Below, one piece after another: positions 16,010 through 24,478 of a stretch of DNA of 64,000 bases. Origin of the DNA: Spirochaetota bacterium (GTDB taxonomy: Bacteria > Spirochaetota > UBA4802 > JAFGJZ01). How positions within the stretch are numbered: the stretch's first letter is position 1; every line of letters starts with the position of its first letter. The notes beneath the pieces were generated by a model, which worked only from the letters and a program-made list of their open reading frames with translations, ran no database searches and was not told the origin of the DNA. The position numbers and the translations under genes were made by a program. The stretch lies in contig JAKPJF010000207.1 in assembly GCA_029554345.1 (NCBI GenBank), forward strand, positions 1 to 64,000, in the 5' to 3' direction.

Positions 16010-17965
16010 TTATTTTGCTCCGAGCATTTTAGCATAATCTTCGGTGATTGTAAAGGCTTCGCGGAGAAAAATGTCCTTTGTTACGTCGAACACTTTTTCA
16101 TCCTTGCTTTTGTCTTCAGAGATCTTTCTGATATCATCTTCAACAGCTTCTGCTTTTGCATCTTTTTTCAGGCTGACTCTTTTTGCTGAGAGAACTGCTT
16201 TGTACTCTTCAATTTTCTTGTTCAGATCCTGAAATTCCTTATCAGATTTGATTCTTCTTTCTGAATTTCTCTTCAGCATCGAAAGAGTTGCCGGAGTGAG
16301 ATATTTGTTCGCCACCGAACGGTATTCGGCTTTTTTTATCGGCTGCCAAGCGAGAGGATATTTCATCTTGCTTTCGTCGAAATCAAATACTTCCATGAGA
16401 TCCGGAATCTTAATGTCGGCTTCGATTCCGTTTAAGTTGTTTGAAGTTCCTGAAGGCTGATAAAAAATCTGAATGGTAACTTTAATCGCCCCGGTTGAAT
16501 CAAAGCTTCTTAAATCCTGAACTGTTCCTTTGCCGAAAGTTCTTGATGAACCGAGGATTATTCCGCGGCCGTAGTCTTTTATCGCGCCTGCGAAAATTTC
16601 AGACGCACTCGCGCTTCCTTTGTCTATTAGCACGGTTAGAGGACCGTCATAGTAAATATTCGAATCTTCATCTTTATGAATATCGATATTGTCGCTGTAT
16701 TTTACCTGAAGAACCGGACCGCTCTTTATGAAAAGCCCGACAGCTCTTACAGCCTCGGCGAGAGATCCGCCGGGATTGCCTCTGAGATCGACTACTATTC
16801 CGCTGACTTTATTTTTCTGAAGTTCAACGAGAGCATTATACAAATCCTGTGAACAGTATTTGCTTCCTTCTTTTACCGGTGCGTAAAATTCAGGAAACTT
16901 GATGTATCCGATTTTTCCGTTTTTGCCGTTATAAACATCATATTTGATTTCTTTGTCTTTAAGTGCAACCGTGTCTCTGACTATCGGAATGATAACAGTT
17001 TTTTCCTGTTTTGTTCCAGGATCTGTTCTTACGACGGTTAGAACAACTTTAGTTCCTTTCTTTCCCCTTATCTTGCTCACAGCCTTTGAAAGAGGAATGT
17101 CTATAACTTCTTCAGGTTCGTCGCTTCCCTGTGCCACAGCGATAATTTTATCATTTACCTTAAGTGCTGTCGGCTCCGGAAGCTTAGATGCGGGTCCGCC
17201 CTTAATGATGGATTCTACAAAAACGAATCCGTCTTCTGATCTCAAAACCGCACCTATTCCAGAGAGCTGAAGTTCCATGGATATTCTGAAATCCTGAAAT
17301 TCTTCAGGCGTCAGATAGTTCGTGTGCGGATCGAGAGCCATACAGAACATGTTTAAATAAATCGAAAAAATCCTGTCTTTTGAGAAGACTTCGTTTTCTT
17401 TTTTTACTGTATTATACTTTTTAGAGAGCTTCTCTCTCGCCTCATCAAGATTCTTTCCTGTTTTCATGTAGTTGAGAAGCTGATATTTGACGAAAATGCG
17501 CCATCTTTCATTGAGTTCTTTTTCATCCGAGCAATAGAGAAGCTTTTCGCGGTCTAGGTCGATATACTCATCGACATCGAAATTGTGATCGGCTTTCACG
17601 AGCTCGTCAAAATATTTCATACGTTCGGAAAATCTTTTTACGAATGTACCGAAAATCTTGTTTAAAAACGTATAATCTCTTGAAGCAGTGAAGTCATCGA
17701 GATTATTTTTATCTTTCATAAATTCGTCTACATCCGACTGGTGGAAATAGAGCTTAGATGAATCAAGATATGAAAGCATTAGATTCAGTGTGCGTTCCGA
17801 AATTTCATCATTGAAACTGTGCTGGGAAACGTGCATCGAAAGAATGCGGTTCATCAGCGGCATAATATCACCCTGATTGAGTTTTTCGGTGCGTGATCCG
17901 CAGCCGAAAACAAACAGCAGAGTGAAAAGTGTTATCGAAGCGGTACGCTTGAAGATTTTGTTCAT
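16010..17965 (-). CDS. prc: C-terminal processing protease Prc/Tsp, lipoprotein
   Basis: This is a long-form S41 protease of 651 residues. The N-terminus is a lipoprotein signal (LLFVFGC, Cys 22). A Tsp N-terminal domain follows (LDSSKLYFHQSDVDEF), then a PDZ domain (about 230-320, with LSGIGAVLRSEDGFVFVESI and GGPAS), the S41 core and a DUF3340-like tail. The Ser-Lys dyad lies in KGSASASEIFAGAIKDY (about residue 452) and RTFGKGTVQ (about 478). It trims or degrades envelope proteins in the periplasm. GGGGGA stands before the ATG. Confidence 0.94.
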   Translation of the reverse strand: MNKIFKRTASITLFTLLFVFGCGSRTEKLNQGDIMPLMNRILSMHVSQHSFNDEISERTLNLMLSYLDSSKLYFHQSDVDEFMKDKNNLDDFTASRDYTFLNKIFGTFVKRFSERMKYFDELVKADHNFDVDEYIDLDREKLLYCSDEKELNERWRIFVKYQLLNYMKTGKNLDEAREKLSKKYNTVKKENEVFSKDRIFSIYLNMFCMALDPHTNYLTPEEFQDFRISMELQLSGIGAVLRSEDGFVFVESIIKGGPASKLPEPTALKVNDKIIAVAQGSDEPEEVIDIPLSKAVSKIRGKKGTKVVLTVVRTDPGTKQEKTVIIPIVRDTVALKDKEIKYDVYNGKNGKIGYIKFPEFYAPVKEGSKYCSQDLYNALVELQKNKVSGIVVDLRGNPGGSLAEAVRAVGLFIKSGPVLQVKYSDNIDIHKDEDSNIYYDGPLTVLIDKGSASASEIFAGAIKDYGRGIILGSSRTFGKGTVQDLRSFDSTGAIKVTIQIFYQPSGTSNNLNGIEADIKIPDLMEVFDFDESKMKYPLAWQPIKKAEYRSVANKYLTPATLSMLKRNSERRIKSDKEFQDLNKKIEEYKAVLSAKRVSLKKDAKAEAVEDDIRKISEDKSKDEKVFDVTKDIFLREAFTITEDYAKMLGAK

Positions 17966-18148
17966 TAGTTCCCCCGTTTATTGCAGATATTGAGATTCCT
18001 TAAAAAGCGTCTTTTCGTCAATAAATATTTCGTATTCCGGAATTGCACTCCTGTTTGAAAATCCGGTTAATGATGAAAAGAGCATAAAAATGATTTGATT
18101 ATATCAGCGTATGAAATAAAATCATTATCTATTAGTTTCGGAGGAACA

Positions 18149-18460
18149 ATGATTGTTACACTGGTAAATGTCTGGGTTAAAAAAGACCATTTGGACGATT
18201 TTATAAATGCAACTGTTGAAAACCACACTCATTCGGTAATGGAGGATGGTAATCTCCGCTTTGATGTGCTTCAGAATAATTCCGATCCGTGCCGCTTTAC
18301 ATTATATGAAGCGTATGAATCGGAAGCCGCAGCGGCGAAACATAAGGAAACCGCCCATTATCTAAAATGGCGTGATGCGGTTGCTCCCTGGATGGAAAAA
18401 CCGCGTGAAGGCGTATCGCATTCGGTAATAATGCCTTCTGATAAAAAGGGCTGGAAATGA
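18149..18460 (+). CDS. LsrG-like ABM-domain protein (putative monooxygenase/isomerase)
   Basis: This is a small dimeric alpha+beta-barrel protein of 103 residues. The run VTLVNVWVKKDHLDDFINAT...NLRFDVLQN...RFTLYEAYESEAAAAKHKET.HYLKWRD closely parallels E. coli LsrG, which acts on phosphorylated AI-2, but homologues elsewhere are annotated as quinol monooxygenases. No other lsr genes are in view, so an AI-2 role is not supported. GGAGGA before the ATG at 18149 decides the start. Its stop overlaps the next ATG by four bases, so it is coupled to the alcohol dehydrogenase. Confidence 0.88.
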   Translation: MIVTLVNVWVKKDHLDDFINATVENHTHSVMEDGNLRFDVLQNNSDPCRFTLYEAYESEAAAAKHKETAHYLKWRDAVAPWMEKPREGVSHSVIMPSDKKGWK

Positions 18461-19629
18461 ATTTTTCTGTTTCAAAAATGCCTGAACTCTATTTCGGTGC
18501 GGGAAAGTTTCCTTTTCTTACCGATCTTATTCTGCGCTACGGCAAACGTGCGCTGGTTATTACCGGCGGTATTTCTTTCGAGAAATCCGGTAATCTTCAA
18601 ATTCTAATGGAACACTCTGCCGCAAAGGGGATTGAGCTTTATTTCTACCGTGTTGCAGCCGAACCATCGCCGTCAATAATAGATGAAGCTGTTTCCATTC
18701 ATTCCAAACACGGAATAGACTGTGTTGTTGCAATAGGAGGCGGAAGTTCCATTGATGCCGGCAAGGCGATCAGCTGTATGCTTAAAGAAACGGGTAGTGT
18801 TACCGACTATCTCGAAGGTGTCGGGAAACACAAACCATCGGGCAGAAAACTTCCGTTTATAGCTCTTCCGACTACGGCAGGAACGGGAAGCGAAGCTACC
18901 AAGAATGCCGTTATAACAGAAAGAGGGGAACACGGATTTAAGAAATCTTTACGCCATGACTTATTCGTGCCGGATGTTGCTCTCATTGATCCGGCTTTGT
19001 CGTCAACACTTCCGCCGGCAACAACTGCTTACTGCGCGCTGGATGCTTTTTCACAGCTCATCGAGTCTTATCTGTCGGATAAATCGAATATATTTACGGA
19101 TTCACTTGCGCTGCCTTCCATTAACAAAGCTCTTGAATCCCTGGAAAAAATTTCACAGGGTGAAATTATTGATATCGGTATCCGTTCATCGCTAGCATAT
19201 TGCGCTTATATCTCGGGTGTTACCCTTGCAAATGCAGGTCTGGGGCTTTGCCATGGTGTTGCGGGTCCCATGGGCGGATTCACGGATATCCCTCACGGAA
19301 TAGCGTGCGCGAATATGATAGTGCCGACACTAAGATACAGTCTTGAAAAGTTTTCAGAAGATAATAAAAAATATTCATCTTATGTAAAGAAGATGTCTAT
19401 GATCGGATGTATTTCGGCCGAAGCTCATTCACATGAAGATATGTCATGTGCGCGGAAATTTATCGACCGGCTTGAGAAAATAGTTAAAACAGCCGGGATT
19501 CCGAAACTTTCAGCATTCGGTATAGACTCACAGACTGCCGTTAAAATCGCAGAATCATCCGAAAGCAAGAATTCTCCGGTAAAGGCTTCTGCGGCTGATT
19601 TCGCGGCGATGATTGAATCAATGATATAA
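18457..19629 (+). CDS. Iron-containing alcohol dehydrogenase
   Basis: This NAD(P)- and Fe2+-dependent oxidoreductase of group III has 390 residues. The nucleotide motif VVAIGGGSSIDAGKAI is near residue 90, the substrate/metal block ALPTTAGTGSEATKNAVI at about 135, and the iron-binding His residues lie in GLGLCHGVAGPMGGFTDIPHGIACA at about 260. Members reduce aldehydes, or oxidise alcohols or hydroxyketones. Coupling to the LsrG-like gene suggests a shared carbonyl substrate; this is inference. Confidence 0.93.
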   Translation: MNFSVSKMPELYFGAGKFPFLTDLILRYGKRALVITGGISFEKSGNLQILMEHSAAKGIELYFYRVAAEPSPSIIDEAVSIHSKHGIDCVVAIGGGSSIDAGKAISCMLKETGSVTDYLEGVGKHKPSGRKLPFIALPTTAGTGSEATKNAVITERGEHGFKKSLRHDLFVPDVALIDPALSSTLPPATTAYCALDAFSQLIESYLSDKSNIFTDSLALPSINKALESLEKISQGEIIDIGIRSSLAYCAYISGVTLANAGLGLCHGVAGPMGGFTDIPHGIACANMIVPTLRYSLEKFSEDNKKYSSYVKKMSMIGCISAEAHSHEDMSCARKFIDRLEKIVKTAGIPKLSAFGIDSQTAVKIAESSESKNSPVKASAADFAAMIESMI

Positions 19630-19715
19630 TAAAACTGACTGTGTTTATATTTATTTCTTTATAAATGTTCCGAATAGTGCGAAAATGCTATGAGCCTTGT
19701 TTTATCTGGAGTATT

Positions 19716-21137
19716 ATGCGCGGACTTGTTTTAATTCTATCTTTGTCTATAACTGTTTTTCCCGTTCTTTATGCGGACACTCCTCAGGAAATCAACAGAA
19801 GGGGTGCCGAGCTCGGCAAGCAGAGCAAATATGACGAGGCGATGAAGGAATTCGCCGAAGCATCGGAAATGTATAACAAAGAAGGCGCCAAATATTATCA
19901 TAATAAGGCATGGGCTCTGGAGCTTCAGGGAAAAAATGAAGAAGCTGTAAGGTTCTACGAAAAGGCACTTGAAAGAAATCCTTCCCAGGCTGATTCGATT
20001 GAAAGACTGGGTTATCATCACTACAAAAAAGGCGAATATGAAAAAGCCGTTGAACTTGGAGAAAAAGCCGCTGAGATAAATCCGCGCGTTCCGTATCTGA
20101 ATGAGTGGCTTCCTGAGGCTTACAGGCTTAATCTTCTGGCGAAATCATCTGAACCCGAAAAAGTTACAAATGAAGAGATAGAATCTGATGAAGCACCGCA
20201 GGCAGAATCGGCTGAGACTAATAACGGGTTTGAATTTTTCGGATTATCATTCGATCTCAATTTGCGTTACGGCAGAAATGTCAGAGGCGGAAGACCGTAT
20301 TATATTAAATCAGAATCCAAAACAATAAATTTACCTTTCTCGCTGAATATGTGGTTCCGTCCGAATGATTTTTTTACGTTCAGTATGAGGGCTGAAAATC
20401 CTCACTGGGGGGCAGCTGTTGACCGTGCTGTTTCACAGCACGAATTTCTTGAAGGAATGTTTTCGATCGGTTCCTTTTCATTGGGATGCGGTCTCTGGTT
20501 TACTCATTATACGGATGATTTTGTTTTTGGAAGTTCTGAGAGTCTCAATGACTGCAAAATGGGAATACTGATGTCGTATGCCAACGAAAAATCCGAGACA
20601 AATGTGCGCCTTTATCCCAGACTATTTTTGCGTGATACGGAAAAATTTTCTGACGGCAGAACGCTTGACTGCGGAATGTATGAGTTTTCGTATTCGTATA
20701 CTGTTCATAAGGCTCTCAGGTATTATTCGAGAATTTCCGAGTACGATTTTTATGTTTTTGATCATGATGCAGTTCAATCTCATTATTGGGGTTATTTTGA
20801 AATTGCAATAGGCTTATCTCTTGATTATAAATCCGGAAAATTTATGAAAGGCGGTTCTATTTATATCGAATATGCGAAAAGAATTAATCTAAGAAAACTT
20901 AATGAAGATGAACCATATAAAACATTTAATGGTCAGGGATTTCTCGGATTTGATTCATCGAAAGACCCTTCTTATTTTTCGGGACAGCGTTCAAGAAGCA
21001 ATATAATCCGTATGGGAGCTTCCGAAAAAATAGATTCAAAGACATATCTTTATCAGAAATTGATTCTTGAAATAGTCGACCGTCACGAAGATCATCAGGA
21101 GCTTTTGATCGGTTTCGGAGGAGGAATAAGTTTATGA
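19716..21137 (+). CDS. TPR-repeat protein with C-terminal barrel-like domain (copy 1)
   Basis: A signal peptide (LVLILSLSITVFPVLYA) begins a protein of 473 residues. Three TPR-like repeats follow at about 25-130 (INRRGAELGKQSKYDEAMKEF, YYHNKAWALELQGKNEEAVRFYEKAL, RLGYHHYKKGEYEKAVELGEKA), then an acidic linker. The remaining 280 residues alternate aromatic and polar residues and end in GFGGGISL, resembling an outer-membrane beta barrel. The ATG at 19716 follows GGAG. It overlaps a paralogue by four bases. Function is unknown; an envelope assembly or scaffold role is plausible. Confidence 0.8.
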   Translation: MRGLVLILSLSITVFPVLYADTPQEINRRGAELGKQSKYDEAMKEFAEASEMYNKEGAKYYHNKAWALELQGKNEEAVRFYEKALERNPSQADSIERLGYHHYKKGEYEKAVELGEKAAEINPRVPYLNEWLPEAYRLNLLAKSSEPEKVTNEEIESDEAPQAESAETNNGFEFFGLSFDLNLRYGRNVRGGRPYYIKSESKTINLPFSLNMWFRPNDFFTFSMRAENPHWGAAVDRAVSQHEFLEGMFSIGSFSLGCGLWFTHYTDDFVFGSSESLNDCKMGILMSYANEKSETNVRLYPRLFLRDTEKFSDGRTLDCGMYEFSYSYTVHKALRYYSRISEYDFYVFDHDAVQSHYWGYFEIAIGLSLDYKSGKFMKGGSIYIEYAKRINLRKLNEDEPYKTFNGQGFLGFDSSKDPSYFSGQRSRSNIIRMGASEKIDSKTYLYQKLILEIVDRHEDHQELLIGFGGGISL

Positions 21138-22537
21138 AAAAAATTATTCCTTTAATTATGATACTTGCCGGCTTTTCTATTTACGCCCAAAGCGCATCCG
21201 AATTCAACAGAAGAGGCGTAGAAAAGGCAAAATCAAATAATCTGAATAGCGCGATTGAAGATTTTGATTCAGCTATAGAAAAAAATGACATATCTTCAGC
21301 AAAAGTATATCACAACATGGGTCATGTTGCTGAACTGAAAGGTGATGAGACCAATGCTCTGAAATATTACGAAGAGGCGTTGAGCCGTGATCCTAACTTG
21401 ATTCCTTCTCTCGAAAGGGCATGCGAATTATATTCAAAATCGGGTCTTTATGCGAACGCAATTGTCGCGGGAGAGAAAGTTCTTAAGCTGGATCCTTTGA
21501 ATAAAAATGTTCTACCGTGGCTTGAAACGGCTTATTCTGAGAGATTCAGGGTAAAGAGAAATGAAATTACACTGCTTGAAAAAGATAAACTGTATTCTAA
21601 ATCTCTTGAATCGGCAAAGGAAGAGAAGACTGATGAAAAGAAATCTGTTTTCAGAATTTCACTTTCAGGGATTCTGCGCTATGCTTTTATTTCCGGAGAT
21701 GATAAAGATTTTAAGTATGTGAAAACAGAGGGACCGGGTTCGCTTGATTTTCCATTAAAGGCAGCTGTTAACATTGATCCTTCCGAAAACTGGTCTTTTG
21801 CCGCAGTCTGCGGAGTTCCTTATTTCGGAGCGCTGATGCCTGAAGTTTTAAATTTCTATGAAAGAGCTGAGGTATATTACGGCCGGGAAGATGTTTTTCT
21901 GGGTCTCGGGTTTTCCGCTTATCATTACCGGGGTGATGAAATCTGGGGAGAGAAAGAAAAATTCAATGATTTTAAAATCGGTTTCGCCCTGAAAACTTTC
22001 TCTGAGAAGAGTGAATTTATATTGCAGTTTTATCCGGCACTCATTCCCAATGATGCGGGTTACAGTCCCGTGCGTACTCTTGATGTGTCTCATCTGAATA
22101 TTGAATACCTGTCCAGAATAAAGAATCTGGGTATTAAGACCCGTTTTACTACATACGGGTTTACTTTCTATGATCACGGCGCGGAACTTTCAAATTATGC
22201 CGGTTCATATGATATTGCTTTGGGTGTACTTTTCTCACAAAATAGAAATTTCAGTATTTTCGGGGAATTCTGCGAGCGGATATACATGATAGATATCCTG
22301 AATGAGAAGCCTTATTCCGGCATGAACGGTCAGGGTTTTTTCGGATTCAACAGGTTCAAGTGGTTCAAAGGGTCTCCCATGAGCGGACATTATTCAAATT
22401 CTCATGTAATTTCGTGCAAACTGGAAGAAAGGACCGGTCAGGCTTCATTCTATCAGAAGCTTTCAGTCGAAATAGTGCCGCCTTCTAAGAAACAGTATGA
22501 TATCGTACTTGACTGCGGAATTTCGCTCGGATTCTAG
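21134..22537 (+). CDS. TPR-repeat protein with C-terminal barrel-like domain (copy 2)
   Basis: This is a paralogue of the preceding gene with the same plan in 467 residues: signal peptide (IIPLIMILAGFSIYAQ), TPR repeats (FNRRGVEKAKSNNLNSAIEDF, KVYHNMGHVAELKGDETNALKYYEEAL), linker, and a long aromatic-rich C-terminal domain ending DCGISLGF. Both share the block KPYSGMNGQGFFGF / EPYKTFNGQGFLGF near the C-terminus, so they arose by tandem duplication. The start codon overlaps the upstream stop, so translation is coupled and the two products may form a hetero-complex. Confidence 0.8.
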   Translation: MKKIIPLIMILAGFSIYAQSASEFNRRGVEKAKSNNLNSAIEDFDSAIEKNDISSAKVYHNMGHVAELKGDETNALKYYEEALSRDPNLIPSLERACELYSKSGLYANAIVAGEKVLKLDPLNKNVLPWLETAYSERFRVKRNEITLLEKDKLYSKSLESAKEEKTDEKKSVFRISLSGILRYAFISGDDKDFKYVKTEGPGSLDFPLKAAVNIDPSENWSFAAVCGVPYFGALMPEVLNFYERAEVYYGREDVFLGLGFSAYHYRGDEIWGEKEKFNDFKIGFALKTFSEKSEFILQFYPALIPNDAGYSPVRTLDVSHLNIEYLSRIKNLGIKTRFTTYGFTFYDHGAELSNYAGSYDIALGVLFSQNRNFSIFGEFCERIYMIDILNEKPYSGMNGQGFFGFNRFKWFKGSPMSGHYSNSHVISCKLEERTGQASFYQKLSVEIVPPSKKQYDIVLDCGISLGF

Positions 22538-22633
22538 CAAATTATTTTAAATCACGCGAAAATTTCTTTTAAGCAAAAGCTAATCTTCCGATATATAGTA
22601 AGAAGCGGAATGTATTCTGTCCCGGAGGATTCG

Positions 22634-23248
22634 ATGTTTAGAAGAATTTATATAATGCTGGCTTTAATTGTTCCCGTGTCTTTCGTTTTTTCCCAGAGTG
22701 ATGCGGTAAAAGACGAAAAGAATAAAACAAAAATCGAAAAGCCTGAACAGATTGTTTCAACCGATGTTTTCGGTATAGAAAATCTATCATTCAATAAAAA
22801 GATAGATCCTACCGGAAAAGGCGAGCTTCTTCAGGTCGAATTTGCCCTCAAAAATAATACTGATTCGCCGCTTGAACTTTATATTTTTATGATGGGCACA
22901 GTTGAGGACAAGGAATGGGTTTGGAACACTTTCAACAACCGAAAAGTCACTCTCAAGAAAATAATAATTAAACATTTCGCGTCTACGCCTGATGATAAAA
23001 CACAGTTTGAAAAGGAAGAAGACGGAAAAAAAGTAATTAATAAATATCCGAAAGATTTCAAAACCGGAATTAATCCTAACACGGGCAAACCATATATTCT
23101 TGAAAGCTATCTTCCGGTAAGAACGGAGCTTCTGTCGCAATACAGAAAGAAGTATCAGTTTTTCAATTATGCCACAATTTATATTTTCGATAATGAAGGA
23201 GAGTTATTGTTTTATCAGAATTATTCTTTAGATAAAATAAGAAGATAA
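22634..23248 (+). CDS. Secreted hypothetical protein
   Basis: The protein has 204 residues and a signal peptide (IYIMLALIVPVSFVFSQ), then a Lys/Glu-rich linker and a mainly beta domain (LLQVEFALKNNTDSPLELYIFMMG) that reads like an immunoglobulin-type or DUF4352-like fold. I recognise no specific family. The ATG at 22634 is chosen because GGAGG lies eight bases upstream. It sits close behind the TPR pair and ahead of a strong terminator, so it may belong to that transcript. Confidence 0.72.
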   Translation: MFRRIYIMLALIVPVSFVFSQSDAVKDEKNKTKIEKPEQIVSTDVFGIENLSFNKKIDPTGKGELLQVEFALKNNTDSPLELYIFMMGTVEDKEWVWNTFNNRKVTLKKIIIKHFASTPDDKTQFEKEEDGKKVINKYPKDFKTGINPNTGKPYILESYLPVRTELLSQYRKKYQFFNYATIYIFDNEGELLFYQNYSLDKIRR

Positions 23249-23261
23249 CTTGATTGAAAAT

Positions 23262-23289
23262 AAAAAGGACCGCTTTCGCGGTCTTTTTT
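23262..23289 (+). terminator. Intrinsic terminator
   Basis: GACCGC-tttc-GCGGTC with an A-tract before and six T after stands between converging genes, and probably ends both the TPR-region transcript and the reductase transcript. Confidence 0.85.
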
Positions 23290-23314
23290 ATTTGTTTAAA
23301 GATATGGTATTCCG

Positions 23315-24418
23315 TTAAGGCATTGATACTTTTGTGAGAGATTCAAATGCTTTTGGAAAATCTTCTTCCTTAAGCGCGTCGACTCTTGCATGGAATTCAG
23401 GAAGCATTTTCTGAAAATCATCATCAGTGCGGAGTTCTTCTTTATTGAAGTCAGGTTTGAATATTTCCATTGTCTCTTCTGCAAGAGTATGAAGATTCTT
23501 GAATTTACCTTTTTCATTAAGAACAACGCTTGTCATTGCAAGCATCAATAATCCGCCAGGGATTGCTCCAATTGCCGTTGTATCCATCGCAGGATAGCAA
23601 AGTCTGACAGCTTTTACACCGAAATTGTTCTTTGCGTCAGCCATACTTTTTCTCTGAAGAATTTTGGCGCCTGCAAGAGGGCCCATTCCGTAGACGGGAT
23701 CATCTTTCTCGAAATCGTAATCTGCGAAAGCAACTATGCTTACATCTTTTTTTATAAGACCTGCTTTTGCAAGAGGTTCAACCCAAAGAGTAGTGGAAGT
23801 TCCCATGAACTTATTTGTTCTTTCTATGTCGCCCTCATTTGCTACTGCAACATCAACCATTCCGAATTTTTTAAAATTGTCGATTTTTGAAAAATCAGGA
23901 TACTGATAAACCGGATGATAAGACAGATCGATATCTTTGACTTTTATTGTGCCGTGTTCTTCGTAGCGTTTTGTTGCACCGGCTGCAATTCCGTTAATCA
24001 GATGAACAACTGAATACTTTTCTTTGATTGTGTTAACTACTTCTTCTATTGCTTTAGGATCAGTCGCGTCAATATTCCACCATCTTGAATCAACATTCTG
24101 TTTAGCCGCTTCTTTTTTGATAGATTCAACATGATTGTAGCCTATCTGAAGATTGGCTCTGTCATAATGCACTCCGTAAACCGGAATCTTTTCGCCGAAA
24201 AGAAGCTGAAGCGTTACTGCGCGGAGAATTCCGTTTGATCCGCCGAGCATTAGCACAACATGGTCTGACGGAAGTTTTACGCCGAGAGTTTTTATCTCTT
24301 TTATCTGTTTTTCGAGAAGCTCGTCTGCGCCTTTCTGTCCCTCTGACATGAGGGTTTTCATGATAACCTTCAAATCAGCCCCGCCGAGAGGCTTCTTTTC
24401 AAATGTTTCAAGCTGCAT
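23315..24418 (-). CDS. Divergent FabV/TER-family trans-2-enoyl reductase
   Basis: The protein has 367 residues. A Rossmann-type start (VVLMLGGSNGILRAV) and the sequence DPVYGMGPLAGAKILQRK give a Y-x8-K catalytic pair, the mark of FabV/trans-2-enoyl-CoA reductases rather than FabI (Y-x6-K). The later stretch AIGAIPGGLLMLAMTSVVLNE parallels the FabV block ASAAIPVxPLYxSLLFKVMKE. It is shorter than typical FabV (about 400) and the N-terminal motifs are poorly kept, so the substrate may differ. It would reduce enoyl-thioesters with NADH. GGAGGA precedes the ATG, and a MocR-type regulator lies just upstream on the same strand. Confidence 0.72.
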   Translation of the reverse strand: MQLETFEKKPLGGADLKVIMKTLMSEGQKGADELLEKQIKEIKTLGVKLPSDHVVLMLGGSNGILRAVTLQLLFGEKIPVYGVHYDRANLQIGYNHVESIKKEAAKQNVDSRWWNIDATDPKAIEEVVNTIKEKYSVVHLINGIAAGATKRYEEHGTIKVKDIDLSYHPVYQYPDFSKIDNFKKFGMVDVAVANEGDIERTNKFMGTSTTLWVEPLAKAGLIKKDVSIVAFADYDFEKDDPVYGMGPLAGAKILQRKSMADAKNNFGVKAVRLCYPAMDTTAIGAIPGGLLMLAMTSVVLNEKGKFKNLHTLAEETMEIFKPDFNKEELRTDDDFQKMLPEFHARVDALKEEDFPKAFESLTKVSMP

Positions 24419-24458
24419 TTATTCCTCCAAAATATGAACAAAAACAGAATTTGAGCAG

Positions 24459-24473
24459 TTACATTTTATGTAA
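24459..24473. promoter_or_regulatory. Palindrome upstream of the FabV-like gene
   Basis: TTACAT-TTT-ATGTAA is a perfect inverted repeat in the 60-base gap between the MocR-type gene and the reductase, and may be a regulator site. Confidence 0.4.
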
Positions 24474-24478
24474 AGTAA

